Part shown: positions 53,532-63,034 of the stretch, piece after piece
How positions within the stretch are numbered: position 1 is the stretch's first letter
How the letters are laid out: each line of letters starts with the position of its first letter
Assembly: GCF_030263935.1 (NCBI RefSeq)
Contig: NZ_CP127162.1
Coordinates: forward strand, 2,737,501 to 2,801,500
Reading direction: 5' to 3'
DNA from: Paenibacillus polygoni
Lineage (GTDB): Bacteria > Bacillota > Bacilli > Paenibacillales > Paenibacillaceae
Length of the DNA stretch: 64,000 bases
Translations under genes and position numbers: made by a program
Notes under the pieces: generated by a model
The model's database searches: none
The model's input: the letters and a program-made list of their open reading frames with translations, nothing else
Told to the model about the DNA's origin: nothing

Positions 53532-53939
53532 TCAGTCTATTGATGTGTCTTTTCTTGACCATATAAAGTCGAACAAACCAAAGAGTAATGCGACCAGTAT
53601 AGAAATAAATTCATAACTATCTAAAAAGGTAGGAATCAACATAATGATTGCCCCAGCAATGATGTATACCAAAACGCGCATCCAAATACTTACGTTATAA
53701 TGCTTTAGAATTACAAAAGGGGTTGTAAATGCAACAACGAGAATTGGATACACCGCAAATAACGTAACAAATAGAATAAACGGAGCATATTCGTCCATTG
53801 ATAACGTAAATGAAAGAGCATCCTCTTGCTTACTATCCATAAAGAATACAGTGAAGGTAGCAAAGAAAGCGAGAAATAATACGCTCAAACATGAGGCCAA
53901 AATACGCAAATTTTCTTGTTTAGAAAACACAAATTTCAC
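53532..53939 (-). CDS. Small four-segment membrane protein
   Basis: A 135-residue protein with about four hydrophobic helices (12-30, 50-75, 85-105, 108-128) and no known family. The GTG at 53930, with AGAGG 8 bases upstream, is a better start than the GTG at 53939. It ends 10 bases before the nitronate monooxygenase gene starts and may share its transcript. Confidence 0.68.
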   Translation of the reverse strand: MKFVFSKQENLRILASCLSVLFLAFFATFTVFFMDSKQEDALSFTLSMDEYAPFILFVTLFAVYPILVVAFTTPFVILKHYNVSIWMRVLVYIIAGAIIMLIPTFLDSYEFISILVALLFGLFDFIWSRKDTSID

Positions 53940-53988
53940 CTCTTCAGAGATGGACTCCAGCTAACCTCTCAGCCGTCTCTTCTTCATT

Positions 53989-54807
53989 TTACTGAAAAGA
54001 TTTCGTTCCACATACGATATGAAAGATCATCATGGCATAAGAATCTGGGTTATGCAGTAAATTATCATGCGCTTTTACTATATTCTGAAAATCTTGATCA
54101 GATAAGATGCCTAGTCTATAAAATTGCTCAAATCTATTCGGATTTAATTGCTCCTGGAAACCCTCTAAACCAACTAAATCGCTATGTACAGAAACAGCTT
54201 CCATATCAATAGTAGAAAACCCTGCTTGTTTCAGTAATCTGGGAAGACTCCGCCCAATTTCTCGATTACCGCCAGCATTTCGCTGCATCGCTATTAATTT
54301 ATCAAGAACGGAACGGAAGGATTCTATAGTAGGTTCTACAACTCCAAAAATTCCATCATCTATATCAATAATCGCTACTTTACCACCAGGTTTTAACACT
54401 CGAAAGATTTCTAGTGCAGCTTTTAAGGGGTCATACAAATGAAGGAAAAGAAGACGAGCAATCACAAAGTCATAATGATCATCAGGAAGCTTCGTATCGT
54501 AGATGGAGGCTTGAATGTACTTCACTTTCGAAGAGTTATGATTCTCCTCCGCTTTTTGCAGTAAAGCAGAATCAAAATCCAGAGCCGTTATTTCACTATT
54601 AGGGAAATTCTTGATAAGCTGTTCTGTCACATATCCAGGTCCGCATCCTGCTTCCAGCACGTTCATTCCGTCTGACAAACCATACCACTGCAAATATCTA
54701 CATTCTTTCTCCCATCCCATTAAAGCTTGAGCTTTCAGGCGGTTCAGCTCTGCTTCCATACCTAGACTTGTTTTACTGAAGTCATATGTCGAATCTGAAG
54801 TTTTCAT
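53989..54807 (-). CDS. Class I SAM-dependent methyltransferase
   Basis: With the ATG at 54807 the protein has 272 residues; a longer frame to 54846 lacks a ribosome site. SAM motif VLEAGCGPGYVTEQL (about 47-61), acidic ALDFD (about 72-76), and motif PGGKVAIIDIDDG (about 138-150) are clear. It resembles the UbiE/arsenite methyltransferase-like group but lacks identifying cysteines. Substrate unknown. Confidence 0.85.
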   Translation of the reverse strand: MKTSDSTYDFSKTSLGMEAELNRLKAQALMGWEKECRYLQWYGLSDGMNVLEAGCGPGYVTEQLIKNFPNSEITALDFDSALLQKAEENHNSSKVKYIQASIYDTKLPDDHYDFVIARLLFLHLYDPLKAALEIFRVLKPGGKVAIIDIDDGIFGVVEPTIESFRSVLDKLIAMQRNAGGNREIGRSLPRLLKQAGFSTIDMEAVSVHSDLVGLEGFQEQLNPNRFEQFYRLGILSDQDFQNIVKAHDNLLHNPDSYAMMIFHIVCGTKSFQ

Positions 54808-54924
54808 ATTCCCATCAACCCCCGTATCTTTATTTGAAAGCGACATAACTTACACAATAAACATATATTACCACATTAAACAATGACTTCTTAATCTACA
54901 ACTGAAATAATTTCTTAATAAAAC

Positions 54925-54948
54925 AGAAAAAGAGACTCAATGAGCCTC
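54925..54948 (-). terminator. Terminator after the small membrane protein gene
   Basis: On the minus strand GAGGCTC / GAGTCTC with a 3-base loop is followed by TTTTTC, 43 bases past the stop. Confidence 0.7.
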
Positions 54949-54990
54949 AATTCGATAGCAAAAAACAGTTGCTGTTTATTCGCTGTTTAT

Positions 54991-55260
54991 TTACTGTTTA
55001 TCACCCATCTTAGCGGTTGGGGGTTCTCTAAAAGAGCCAAACATGCCTGTGATCAGTCCCATGAATCCAATGATAAATCCGTAGATTGAAGAACTTTCAA
55101 AAGCGACTACGACAATGATCCCAAACAACGTTAAATGAACACCGAGAAGTTGAATTTGAAGAACACTTGGTCTGATAAAATCCAATAATAACCCTGCGTG
55201 AAAGATGACAGTAACAATTAGAATTAACACGGTTAATAGCAGTAACCCAAAATTAATCAT
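54991..55260 (-). CDS. Small membrane protein
   Basis: An 89-residue protein with two to three hydrophobic helices (about 3-28, 38-56, 58-74) and a charged C-terminal tail. It has a very good GAGGAGG site before ATG and its own terminator, so it is likely real. No family recognised. Confidence 0.68.
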   Translation of the reverse strand: MINFGLLLLTVLILIVTVIFHAGLLLDFIRPSVLQIQLLGVHLTLFGIIVVVAFESSSIYGFIIGFMGLITGMFGSFREPPTAKMGDKQ

Positions 55261-55378
55261 TATGACCTCCTCTTAATCGAGACTAAGCATTCAACCATAC
55301 AAGCTTACCCCAAGATTCTTCTTACATATATTTGTTTGAAATATCTCTTGAGACATTTTTCGTTACTACCTGTCTTTT

Positions 55379-55738
55379 TTAACGAAAGATTACAAACGCT
55401 AAACATGTATATATAACACAGATTAAAAACAACAAAAAATAACGTTTATACTCACCCGATCTTTTACTCCACTTCCAATCTCTAAATCCTATATATCCAT
55501 AGGTTAAACCCATGAAAATAAAGAACAAGAAAGAATATCTTGAATCATCTATTAACATCATCACTACTATTGAAAGTAACAACAAAATGATAAGCAATGT
55601 TATATCCAAAATTTTTCTTTGCGGCACGTTTTCCTCTCTTGCTTCATCCACGACCCTTTGATCTACCGGAAAAAACATTAGATTAACCAATTGAATGATT
55701 CCTACCACAATAAAAAACGACATTAGGAAGGGGACCAA
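55379..55738 (-). CDS. Small membrane protein
   Basis: A 119-residue protein with four predicted helices (about 4-22, 45-63, 66-85, 96-117). The TTG start has AGGAGG 7 bases upstream. Lies 118 bases before the next small membrane protein gene. No family recognised. Confidence 0.66.
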   Translation of the reverse strand: MVPFLMSFFIVVGIIQLVNLMFFPVDQRVVDEAREENVPQRKILDITLLIILLLLSIVVMMLIDDSRYSFLFFIFMGLTYGYIGFRDWKWSKRSGEYKRYFLLFLICVIYTCLAFVIFR

Positions 55739-55806
55739 AAAAACACCTCCTCCTTTCTATATTCAAATTACAAATCCCATAATCACAATTTGAGCGAATG
55801 TTGTTT

Positions 55807-56358
55807 TTAACTGTTTTTAATTTTGTTAGTTCTTAGTGGAATATCTTCAAATGGTACATATCTATCGGATTCAACTTCTTTATATACGCGTACAAAAATG
55901 ACATCAAAGGTTGGAAATGGGGCTAATTCGTTAACTGTTAAGCTCTTCATTTCATCTAGTTCCGTTTCGCTCAGACCCCAATAGGTTTGCCCCAAGGTCA
56001 AATGGGGATGATATTTATCCATTTCAAAGTAACGATCTAGAAGTTCTTGTGATGGAGAAATTGCCTTTACCAATTTTTTGTGTAGATCGATTATATTGTT
56101 TGTTTCCACATTTAGAAAGGTGACAACGCTTCCGAATGTACCCGGATCTGAAAATGTTAATTGAAAATTTGGAATTACAGCGCATGTTTGTCTTACATTT
56201 TCTAACCAATGTAGATCTACGGTAAGGCCGCCTTGTGCTTTTACAGTAATGTGAGGCTCCGCTACATCATTAAGACGATTACTGGACCAACGATTACGAA
56301 ATGCAACTATTTTTTCTTTGTAATCATCTGGAGGGGTAATTCCAATGAAATAGTTCAT
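55807..56358 (-). CDS. 2H phosphoesterase (2'-5' RNA ligase/cyclic phosphodiesterase family)
   Basis: A 183-residue protein with the two HxT/S motifs of the 2H superfamily: HIT at 36-38 and HLT at 119-121, at the usual separation. Family members hydrolyse or form 2',3'-cyclic or 2'-5' bonds in RNA. No RNA-repair neighbours are visible. GGAG lies before the ATG. Confidence 0.87.
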   Translation of the reverse strand: MNYFIGITPPDDYKEKIVAFRNRWSSNRLNDVAEPHITVKAQGGLTVDLHWLENVRQTCAVIPNFQLTFSDPGTFGSVVTFLNVETNNIIDLHKKLVKAISPSQELLDRYFEMDKYHPHLTLGQTYWGLSETELDEMKSLTVNELAPFPTFDVIFVRVYKEVESDRYVPFEDIPLRTNKIKNS

Positions 56359-56586
56359 TTTTATAATTACTCCTTTAAAAAAACTGTTCTGTATGAGATC
56401 GGCTAAACTTTATTTGCTATTATTTTTTATTTCTTCTACTCTAACGAATTAATTCAAAATATTAATGAAATATGCGGATGTAAAGGAATAGAGATAAATG
56501 TACTTTTATAAGGATGTTTTGTTAAAGGTTGTTTTGTTAAGTATTCTTTCAGTTAGGGGTACGAAGAATATATAATTGCACGAACC

Positions 56587-56631
56587 AGCGATAAGATAAC
56601 CAGCGAAGTGGCCGGCTTATCGCTTTTATTG
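56587..56631 (+). terminator. Stem-loop in the gap left of the aldo/keto reductase
   Basis: AGCGATAAG pairs perfectly with CTTATCGCT over a 20-base loop. T-rich DNA (TTTTATT) follows on the plus strand, but no plus-strand gene precedes it. On the minus strand it lies after the reductase gene but without a T-run, so its role is unclear. Confidence 0.5.
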
Positions 56632-56656
56632 GTCCGTACCAGTTACCGTGATTCCA

Positions 56657-57649
56657 TTATTTAAATCCTGCATTAGCATTGTATACTGGGTGAGGTACAT
56701 AGAAGTCTTCAAGTAATGCTATTTCTTCACAGGATAACGTAATCGAAAGAGCAGAAACTGCATCTTCCAGATGTGATATTTTCGTAGCACCGATAATGGG
56801 AGCTGTAACCGGTTCTTTCTGCAGCAACCAGGCAAGTGCAATTTGAGCACGGGGAACATCATGTTTTTGTGCAATGGCTGCGACTTGATCGATAATTACC
56901 CGGTCGACTTCCGCAGTCGCATCGTACTTCACTTTTTGCACTTGATCAGTTTCAGAACGCTGTGTCGTTTCCTGCCAATCACGAGTCAGTCGGCCTGAGG
57001 CAAGCGGGCTAAAGGGAATGACACCGATTTTTTCTTCCTTACACAGCGGCATCATCTCCCTTTCCTCTTCTCGGTAGATCAGATTGTAGTGGTTTTGCAT
57101 CGATACAAATCGGGTCCATCCATTTTTCTCCGCAACATGTAAGGCCTTTTGAAACTGTCAAGCGTGCATTACAGAAGCTCCAATATATCTTGCCTTACCA
57201 GCCTTCACCACATCATGTAGCGCTTCCATCGTTTCTTCAATCGGCGTATTGTAATCCCATCGGTGGATTTGGTATAGATCTACATAGTCAGTTCCGAGTC
57301 GTTTGAGACTCTTGTCAATTTCACTCATAATCGCCTTTCGAGAAAGACCCGCGCCGTTAGGACCTTCATGCATTCGTGAAAAAACTTTTGTTGCAAGAAC
57401 AATTTCATCCCGATTTGCGTAATCTTTGAGGGCTCTGCCAACGATTTCCTCGCTTGTTCCCTCTGCATATACGTTGGCTGTATCAAAAAAGTTGATCCCA
57501 ACCTCCAGCGCTTTCTTGATTATGGGACGACTGTTTTCTTCATTAAGTATCCATTTGTGAGAACCTGACCCTACTTCTCCAAATCCCATACAACCGAGAC
57601 AAAGCCGAGAAACATCCAATCCGGTATACCCAAGTTTACTATATTCCAT
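56657..57649 (-). pseudogene. Aldo/keto reductase interrupted by one in-frame TGA
   Basis: A full-length reductase frame of 330 codons (ATG at 57649 behind GGAGAGGGG) is broken only by TGA at 57160-57158, codon 164. Both sides are in the same frame and read as one protein: DxxxxY-type FDTANVYAEG and IHRWD before, then NHYNLIYREEEREM and IIGATK after. Relatives carry Trp (TGG) where the TGA lies, so a single base change broke it. It belongs to the NADPH-dependent AKR family. It may be a recent pseudogene or a sequencing error. Confidence 0.85.
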
Positions 57650-57779
57650 ATTAATTAACCCCTCTCCTTGTAGACACACGAGTCCATACTTTCATTTCCT
57701 GTATGAACAAGCTACTTTAATGTATTGCATGAGAAAAGCATACCAATAATGGAAATGGAATTCTTTGCTGATAAGCTCA

Positions 57780-58691
57780 TTATGCTTGTCCATTCAGCTC
57801 ATCTTGTGTGAATTGTTTTCGATATTCCGAAGGCGAGAGTCCAAACCGCAGCTTAAACACTTTGGAGAAGTGGGCGATATTTTCAAACCCAATCGTGTAG
57901 CATATATCTGTGACGGAAAGCGTCGTTACTAACAACATCTTCTTTGCTTCATCGAGCCTGCGGTTCCGAATCCACTTCAAAGGGGAAGTATGAAACGTTG
58001 CCTGAAACTCTCTTTTAAACGTCGACAGACTTCTGCCTGACATATAAGCCAAATCATGAAGTGAAACGGGATTCTTGAAATTCTCCTCCATCATTCTGCC
58101 AATATTATCATTTTTATGATGGTTCGATTGTAATAACTGATTTAGAAAACGTTCATTTGAATCGGCGAGATGAAATAACAATTCCATCATTTTCACCTTA
58201 ACCAGTCCATCACTGACATTCTCAGGCTTTTTAAGATAAGGCTGTAACGAGGCAAAATAGGATTGAGTAAGTTCATTAACAGGCATGATGGATACGGGAG
58301 TATAATCGTCTACCGGGGAAATAAGTTTCACATCAGCAAATTGGACAAAATCCTCCAGCAGCTGTTCATTCAGGAAAAACATCATGTAATCGAGCGTGTA
58401 ATCTAAACCGAATTCCCCCGATTTATCGTACTCAATTAGAGTCGACTTAGGAATAAATATCATCTCATTGCTCCGAACAGTGTATTCCCTTTTATTAAAA
58501 TGTACCGTATAAATACCTGACTTTACGAACAGCAATAGATGATCCTTTAGAAAGAAGGCACCCTTTTTACCTTGCGTATGCAAGCAGAAAGTAATAACGG
58601 TTAACCCGTTCTGATGTAAGCTTCCTTTTTTATCAGGTGCTTTTTCCATTTCTTGTGGTGCTTTAATTGCCTTTCTAACTTTTATAGACAT
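57780..58691 (-). CDS. AraC-family transcriptional regulator
   Basis: A 303-residue protein with a cupin-like N-terminal domain (about 40-160) and a C-terminal double helix-turn-helix (about 195-295, DICYTIGFENIAHFSKVFKLRFGLSPSEYR). It lies upstream of the aldo/keto reductase in the same direction, a common pairing in which the regulator controls the reductase. The ATG at 58691 has only a weak GGCGG site. A heptamer tandem repeat begins 20 bases upstream. Confidence 0.88.
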   Translation of the reverse strand: MSIKVRKAIKAPQEMEKAPDKKGSLHQNGLTVITFCLHTQGKKGAFFLKDHLLLFVKSGIYTVHFNKREYTVRSNEMIFIPKSTLIEYDKSGEFGLDYTLDYMMFFLNEQLLEDFVQFADVKLISPVDDYTPVSIMPVNELTQSYFASLQPYLKKPENVSDGLVKVKMMELLFHLADSNERFLNQLLQSNHHKNDNIGRMMEENFKNPVSLHDLAYMSGRSLSTFKREFQATFHTSPLKWIRNRRLDEAKKMLLVTTLSVTDICYTIGFENIAHFSKVFKLRFGLSPSEYRKQFTQDELNGQA

Positions 58692-58710
58692 TTGCAGAGT
58701 CCCGCCTTTT

Positions 58711-58745
58711 TTATCTCTTATCTCTTATCTCTTATCTCTTATCTT
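58711..58745. repeat. Heptanucleotide tandem repeat (TTATCTC, about five copies)
   Basis: Four perfect TTATCTC copies and a fifth with one mismatch lie in the 5' control region of the AraC gene. On its coding strand it reads GAGATAA. Such short repeats vary in copy number by slippage. Confidence 0.85.
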
Positions 58746-58843
58746 TTACCTATAGAATACCAAGAATAAGGAATAGATACTTAACTATTAAGCTCAAATT
58801 ATTTGTTTATTTAGCTCAGCTGTTAACCATGTTCCACATCTGT

Positions 58844-58887
58844 AAAAAAAGAACTGTTCCTCTGTAGAAAATCTACATGAAGAACAG
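58844..58887 (-). terminator. Terminator of the PL1 pectate lyase
   Basis: On the minus strand CTGTTC...GAACAG encloses an inner TGTAGA/TCTACA stem and is followed by seven T. It lies 37 bases past the stop. Confidence 0.85.
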
Positions 58888-58923
58888 CCCTCTAATCAGG
58901 ATCTAATATTCAATAATTCACTT

Positions 58924-60993
58924 TCAATTATAGTTTGTTGATAGCCATTGTGCCGTTGTCAAGGATAACTTACCTGCTCCTGCACCATCTACAGCCGTTA
59001 ATCTCGCCTGAAGTCCCGCAGGATCTTCTGCTGTGTAACTGTACGGCAAAACACTAAAACCATTCCAAGAAAAAGGAATGATCGCTGCTGGAACTGGTGA
59101 GAGTGGGCTATCAGCATCCTCGCTTCCACCTCTGAAATGAACTTCACTCAGCTCATAGATTGTGTCTAAAGCCGCAATTTTACCTGTATATTTACTTTGA
59201 GTCGCACTCACCTGATTGTTACGAATTGGATACTGAACGCCGCGAATAACGGATTTTTCTAGTAACACGGAACCATTTTCAGTTGAGATGGCACCATTAC
59301 TAGTGATTCCAAAATGGTATCCTTTCGCTGAAATGGCCTTAGCCATATCCGATGTAATGCTGTTCTTAATCGTCCAAGCTTCCGCATTATCCATGACAAT
59401 GTTATATGCATGCACGTTACCTCCTCGTAGACGAGGCATACGGTCCTGAATATCTTTATAATAATTGTGATGCAAGGTGACTTCTAGATCTGGATTATCT
59501 GTAGCAAACTCGTTAGCCCCAATGAGATGCCCTTTCTTCTGACTTGCTGCGACCGCGATAATCTGTTCTTTGCTCATTCCAACAGAACTGCTTCTCAAAA
59601 AAGCGTACATCGGATAAGCCGTTTTATTCGCTTCAAGCGCATTGATCTGCTGAGTAACCCAGCTGTTCGAACTCTGATCATCCCCCACAAAAGAGGACCA
59701 AGAGATCGTTACACCATGGCTCCCTTTTTTAATATCAACAAGTCCGTCATATGCTTTATGGAAGGTGGTATGATCAATCCAAATATTACTGCTGTTCTCG
59801 ACGGTAATGTAATCCCAGTCGTTTTTATCATAATCCCCTTTCGAAGCTTCATCCCACTCCCACAACTCATCGAATTCCAAATTACGTATGATGATGTTAT
59901 TACTTCGTTTAAATGTAAAAGCTGCATGTTTAATCGTTGCTCCACTTTCTGAAAAAATCGTCAATCCATCAAAACTATCGATGTTTACTTTACTAACCCC
60001 AGTCTCCTTCAGTACCGGATGGGTCAGTGCTGAGTTATGTGCGCTAAATGGTGATACTTTAGCCGCATCAGGAATCTCATTCCAGCCAAGATTTAGATCA
60101 TTCATGATCTCTACGACCTTATATTTCGAACCTTTTTTCAAGGCTAGAGCGAGATCCGAAGCATTATATACCTTAATATAACGAGGATCCGTGTCTATAA
60201 TTTGACCTCCTCCTGTAGTTCCCGTTGCAAAGCCGCTCAGATTGTATTCACTAAGCTCATATGTACCATCTGGCGTCTCCGCTGGCGTGTTTACTGGAGG
60301 AACTACTGGTGGATCAACAGGCGTTTCCGTTGGTGGGTCGATTGGTGTGCCAGGAGCAGGCTCTGGTAAAGAAGAGGTTACATTTGAAATCTTCACATTG
60401 TCGTACATTGCAGCAGATTTCAAGGTTAAGAGCCCCACTCTTCCCTGCGTTAAATCCGTATCTGTAGCGGAAAGCTCCAAAACATCATTTACATACATAT
60501 TTATCGTTGAACCGGTCATTTCAAGTTTAATGTGATACCACTCATTTGTCTTAAGTTCAAAATCAACTTTGGTGGCTAATGTCGTTGATGAACCTTTGAC
60601 TTTTTTACGAATCTCCAATTTCCCGCCAGCACTGTTGAACAGTGAAGCTGCATAATAATTATTAGCATCGGTGTATCGTCCGGCTACATATGTACGGGTA
60701 GAACCATTGAAATCAGTGATTTTCACATCTGCTGTGACGGAATAATCTTTCCACTCCAGATCACCCGTAGAAGTTCGGCCTTCACTATTACTTGATTGGT
60801 AATACACCGCACTTCCCTGATCACTAACGACGGACCAATTCCCACTTGTGGCTATCCAGTTAGAATCACCTTCCTCAAAGGTATCCTGAAACGGTTCACT
60901 GGCTAGAACTGGCTGGACCACACCGAGAGAGAGCATAAGAATGATGCTCAGCGACAGAATCACCATTTTGTTTAATCTTTTCCGTACACGCAT
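58924..60993 (-). CDS. Secreted pectate lyase, PL1 family, with N-terminal beta-sandwich domain
   Basis: The 689-residue protein has a signal peptide (to about 31), a concanavalin-like sandwich domain (about 33-205) resembling carbohydrate-binding modules, a Pro/Thr-rich linker (about 207-240), and a PL1 beta-helix catalytic domain (about 245-689). Catalytic-domain markers are WIDHTTF and RMPRLRGGNVHAYN, the latter holding the conserved Arg. It should cut de-esterified pectin outside the cell with Ca2+. The module linker suggests it attaches to plant wall. A promoter with a TGTAAGCG element lies upstream. Confidence 0.93.
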   Translation of the reverse strand: MRVRKRLNKMVILSLSIILMLSLGVVQPVLASEPFQDTFEEGDSNWIATSGNWSVVSDQGSAVYYQSSNSEGRTSTGDLEWKDYSVTADVKITDFNGSTRTYVAGRYTDANNYYAASLFNSAGGKLEIRKKVKGSSTTLATKVDFELKTNEWYHIKLEMTGSTINMYVNDVLELSATDTDLTQGRVGLLTLKSAAMYDNVKISNVTSSLPEPAPGTPIDPPTETPVDPPVVPPVNTPAETPDGTYELSEYNLSGFATGTTGGGQIIDTDPRYIKVYNASDLALALKKGSKYKVVEIMNDLNLGWNEIPDAAKVSPFSAHNSALTHPVLKETGVSKVNIDSFDGLTIFSESGATIKHAAFTFKRSNNIIIRNLEFDELWEWDEASKGDYDKNDWDYITVENSSNIWIDHTTFHKAYDGLVDIKKGSHGVTISWSSFVGDDQSSNSWVTQQINALEANKTAYPMYAFLRSSSVGMSKEQIIAVAASQKKGHLIGANEFATDNPDLEVTLHHNYYKDIQDRMPRLRGGNVHAYNIVMDNAEAWTIKNSITSDMAKAISAKGYHFGITSNGAISTENGSVLLEKSVIRGVQYPIRNNQVSATQSKYTGKIAALDTIYELSEVHFRGGSEDADSPLSPVPAAIIPFSWNGFSVLPYSYTAEDPAGLQARLTAVDGAGAGKLSLTTAQWLSTNYN

Positions 60994-61038
60994 AATTTAA
61001 CTCCTCTCATATTCAATTCATTTTATCGGTTATAAGAA

Positions 61039-61075
61039 CGCTTACAGATATAGGCTGGAAGTATTATTAATTCAA
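61039..61075 (-). promoter_or_regulatory. Promoter of the PL1 gene with TGTAAGCG element
   Basis: On the minus strand TTGAAT (61075-61070) and TATATC (61052-61047) are 17 bases apart, and TGTAAGCGTTCTTA directly follows the -10. It matches the catabolite-response consensus with one mismatch, and could block transcription start when occupied. Confidence 0.5.
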
Positions 61076-61150
61076 TAAAACAGATATTTCCAATTATCTT
61101 AAACTCAGTTTATTAATCACTTGAATTTAATATGCAGGTATCCAGGGAAT

Positions 61151-61184
61151 AAAAAAGAAGAAATACAGATATCTGCATTTCTTC
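61151..61184 (-). terminator. Terminator after the unknown anchored protein gene
   Basis: GAAGAAATGCAGA / TCTGTATTTCTTC (nearly a perfect palindrome with one wobble) is followed on the minus strand by six T, 86 bases past the stop. Confidence 0.8.
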
Positions 61185-61269
61185 CTGATTGTCAAACTTA
61201 TAAAAGGAGTTCATATATATTAGACTCTTATTAATGTAAGTGAGGATTTTATGGAGTGATTTCATCACG

Positions 61270-61950
61270 TCAGCGTATAAGTTCTATTTTATTACTATCA
61301 TTAAAATCATTTATGATTGACTCTGCAACAAGTCTCCCTTCTTGATTAAATCCTTTCACATCTATAGGAGGAACACTAGATGAAGGTATACTCACAAACC
61401 AGATCGTCTTTTCCGAATCAACATCTACTAGTTTAGCCTTATGCTCTCCACTTTCTTTCGTCTCAGCCGTTATACTTTTTATAGACGGATCCAAAACATT
61501 ACCGATGATCATCGGGAAAGGGGTAGGTATTTTATCTAGTCCAGACATACTCATATAAATAAGGGCTGCATTTGATTTTGATGAACCAAACCCTGCACCC
61601 CATACCCATTTCCATCCGAGCTTTGCCTTCCTTACAAACTCCACCTGAAGATTCGTTGTATCCTCTTCTTCGGGATGATTCAAGAATACGAGAACTCCCT
61701 CGTCAACAGGCTCTTGATAAATGACTCGGTTAGGTGAATCATCCCCTCTAAATTTCTGGACAGCTTCTTCAGGAGTTTTGCCAAGTGGAATCTTAATCGA
61801 ACTCGTCATGCCTAGAGCCTTGGATGTGCGATAATCTGAAAACCCGCCTGGTCGATCATTGAGAAACAAGATTAAGAAGTAGAGGAGTATGCTAAAAAGA
61901 ACCAAAGTGATGATCCAAATTAATCGTTTGTATCTTTTAAAAATTTCCAT
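61270..61950 (-). CDS. Membrane-anchored protein of unknown function
   Basis: A 226-residue protein with one N-terminal membrane anchor (about 9-30) and an extracellular domain rich in beta strands. A run WKWVWGAGFGSSKS sits near 112-125. No lipobox and no recognised family. It is alone with its own terminator. Stress- or wall-related roles are possible but not shown. Confidence 0.72.
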   Translation of the reverse strand: MEIFKRYKRLIWIITLVLFSILLYFLILFLNDRPGGFSDYRTSKALGMTSSIKIPLGKTPEEAVQKFRGDDSPNRVIYQEPVDEGVLVFLNHPEEEDTTNLQVEFVRKAKLGWKWVWGAGFGSSKSNAALIYMSMSGLDKIPTPFPMIIGNVLDPSIKSITAETKESGEHKAKLVDVDSEKTIWFVSIPSSSVPPIDVKGFNQEGRLVAESIINDFNDSNKIELIR

Positions 61951-62100
61951 ATTACCGCCCCCAACAGCATTATTTCTTACTAACTAAAGGTCAAGGTATC
62001 AGGTCAAGCTCATGCTTACTCTTGTTAAAACTGACATATCGTTCCTTTACTCTAACACAAATAAATTCACAAAGTTACACTACAAAGGGTTATATAAATC

Positions 62101-62140
62101 AAAAAAAAGAAGAAATACAGAAAACTGTATCTCCTCTTCT
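62101..62140 (-). terminator. Terminator of the aldehyde dehydrogenase-chemoreceptor operon
   Basis: On the minus strand GAAGAGGAGATACAG pairs with CTGTATTTCTTC and is followed by eight T, 14 bases past the chemoreceptor stop. Confidence 0.88.
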
Positions 62141-62153
62141 CATACATAAACAA

Positions 62154-63017
62154 CTATTTATTTTCTTTTGTATAAAGTGTTTCTTGTGCAACTTGTGCTA
62201 ATTCCTCAGCTTTGTTGCTAATCTCCATAATGGTTGCTGAGAATTCTTGAATCGTAAGAGCCTGTGTATCTGTTAATGCATGGATATCGGAAAAAGCATG
62301 ATTTAATAACATCAGAAGTTCTTGGATACTCTTCGTAATGCCATTAATCTGATTCACATTCTCTTTGGAACTTGTTGCCAGTTTACGAATTTCGTCGGCT
62401 ACGACAGAGAAACCTCTTCCTACTTCTCCAGCTCTTGCCGCTTCGATAGCTGCATTAAGACCTAACATGTTACTCTGATCGGATATCTCCTTAACCACAC
62501 TAGAGATCTTACCAATCTGCTGTGCACTGGAACTAACGTCATCCATTTGGCTTGTTATCCCATTCACCCGATCGTTAAGGTGGGTCACCGATTGACTGAT
62601 TTCTTCGATAGATGCCGTAGTCTGTTCGACAATAGCGGAGAAACTTTCTGCCATTTCAAACAGCTTATTCGCTCTTTCAAGACTAGTCCCCATTCCTACA
62701 CCGCCAATAACATTACCCTGTTCATCATGCAGTGGTATCGCACGGGCAGCAAGCGGAAACCCAAATAACTCTTTTGGAACAACATCGGAGAGCTCGGTAT
62801 TATTTCGAATGGCTTTTGTTACAATATCCCCTTCTACCAAAGGGTCGCCAGGAGTGACATTCAGTGAGAACGTATCGCCTGGAATGTTAATGATCAGCTT
62901 TTCGGTATCATAAATACCAATCGTAATGTCATCATTGCTTAGACTTTTCAGCAGAGGCGCGATTTTTACGAAAGCTCTAATCAGTTCATGCTGAGTGTGA
63001 TCTTCTGATGTATTCAT
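62154..63017 (-). CDS. yfmS: Soluble chemoreceptor, YfmS-type
   Basis: With the ATG at 63017 behind GGAGGAG the protein has 287 residues, the same size as B. subtilis YfmS. It has an N-terminal sensory domain (about 1-120) and a short methyl-accepting signalling domain (about 125-280), with the conserved hairpin tip in the [26 protein letters not shown] region. No membrane segments, so it is cytoplasmic. It starts 17 bases after an aldehyde dehydrogenase stop. In B. subtilis yfmT and yfmS form the same pair. It may link aldehyde metabolism to movement. Confidence 0.85.
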   Translation of the reverse strand: MNTSEDHTQHELIRAFVKIAPLLKSLSNDDITIGIYDTEKLIINIPGDTFSLNVTPGDPLVEGDIVTKAIRNNTELSDVVPKELFGFPLAARAIPLHDEQGNVIGGVGMGTSLERANKLFEMAESFSAIVEQTTASIEEISQSVTHLNDRVNGITSQMDDVSSSAQQIGKISSVVKEISDQSNMLGLNAAIEAARAGEVGRGFSVVADEIRKLATSSKENVNQINGITKSIQELLMLLNHAFSDIHALTDTQALTIQEFSATIMEISNKAEELAQVAQETLYTKENK

Positions 63018-63034
63018 GCTATCTCCTCCACCCA

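Noticed and set aside
57158..57160. TGA in the reductase read as selenocysteine
   Set aside because: Relatives have Trp here, not Cys, the position is not catalytic, and no selenocysteine-insertion stem-loop is evident directly after it.
58711..58745. Heptamer array considered as a CRISPR fragment
   Set aside because: Units are only 7 bases, directly adjacent and without spacers. No cas genes are present.
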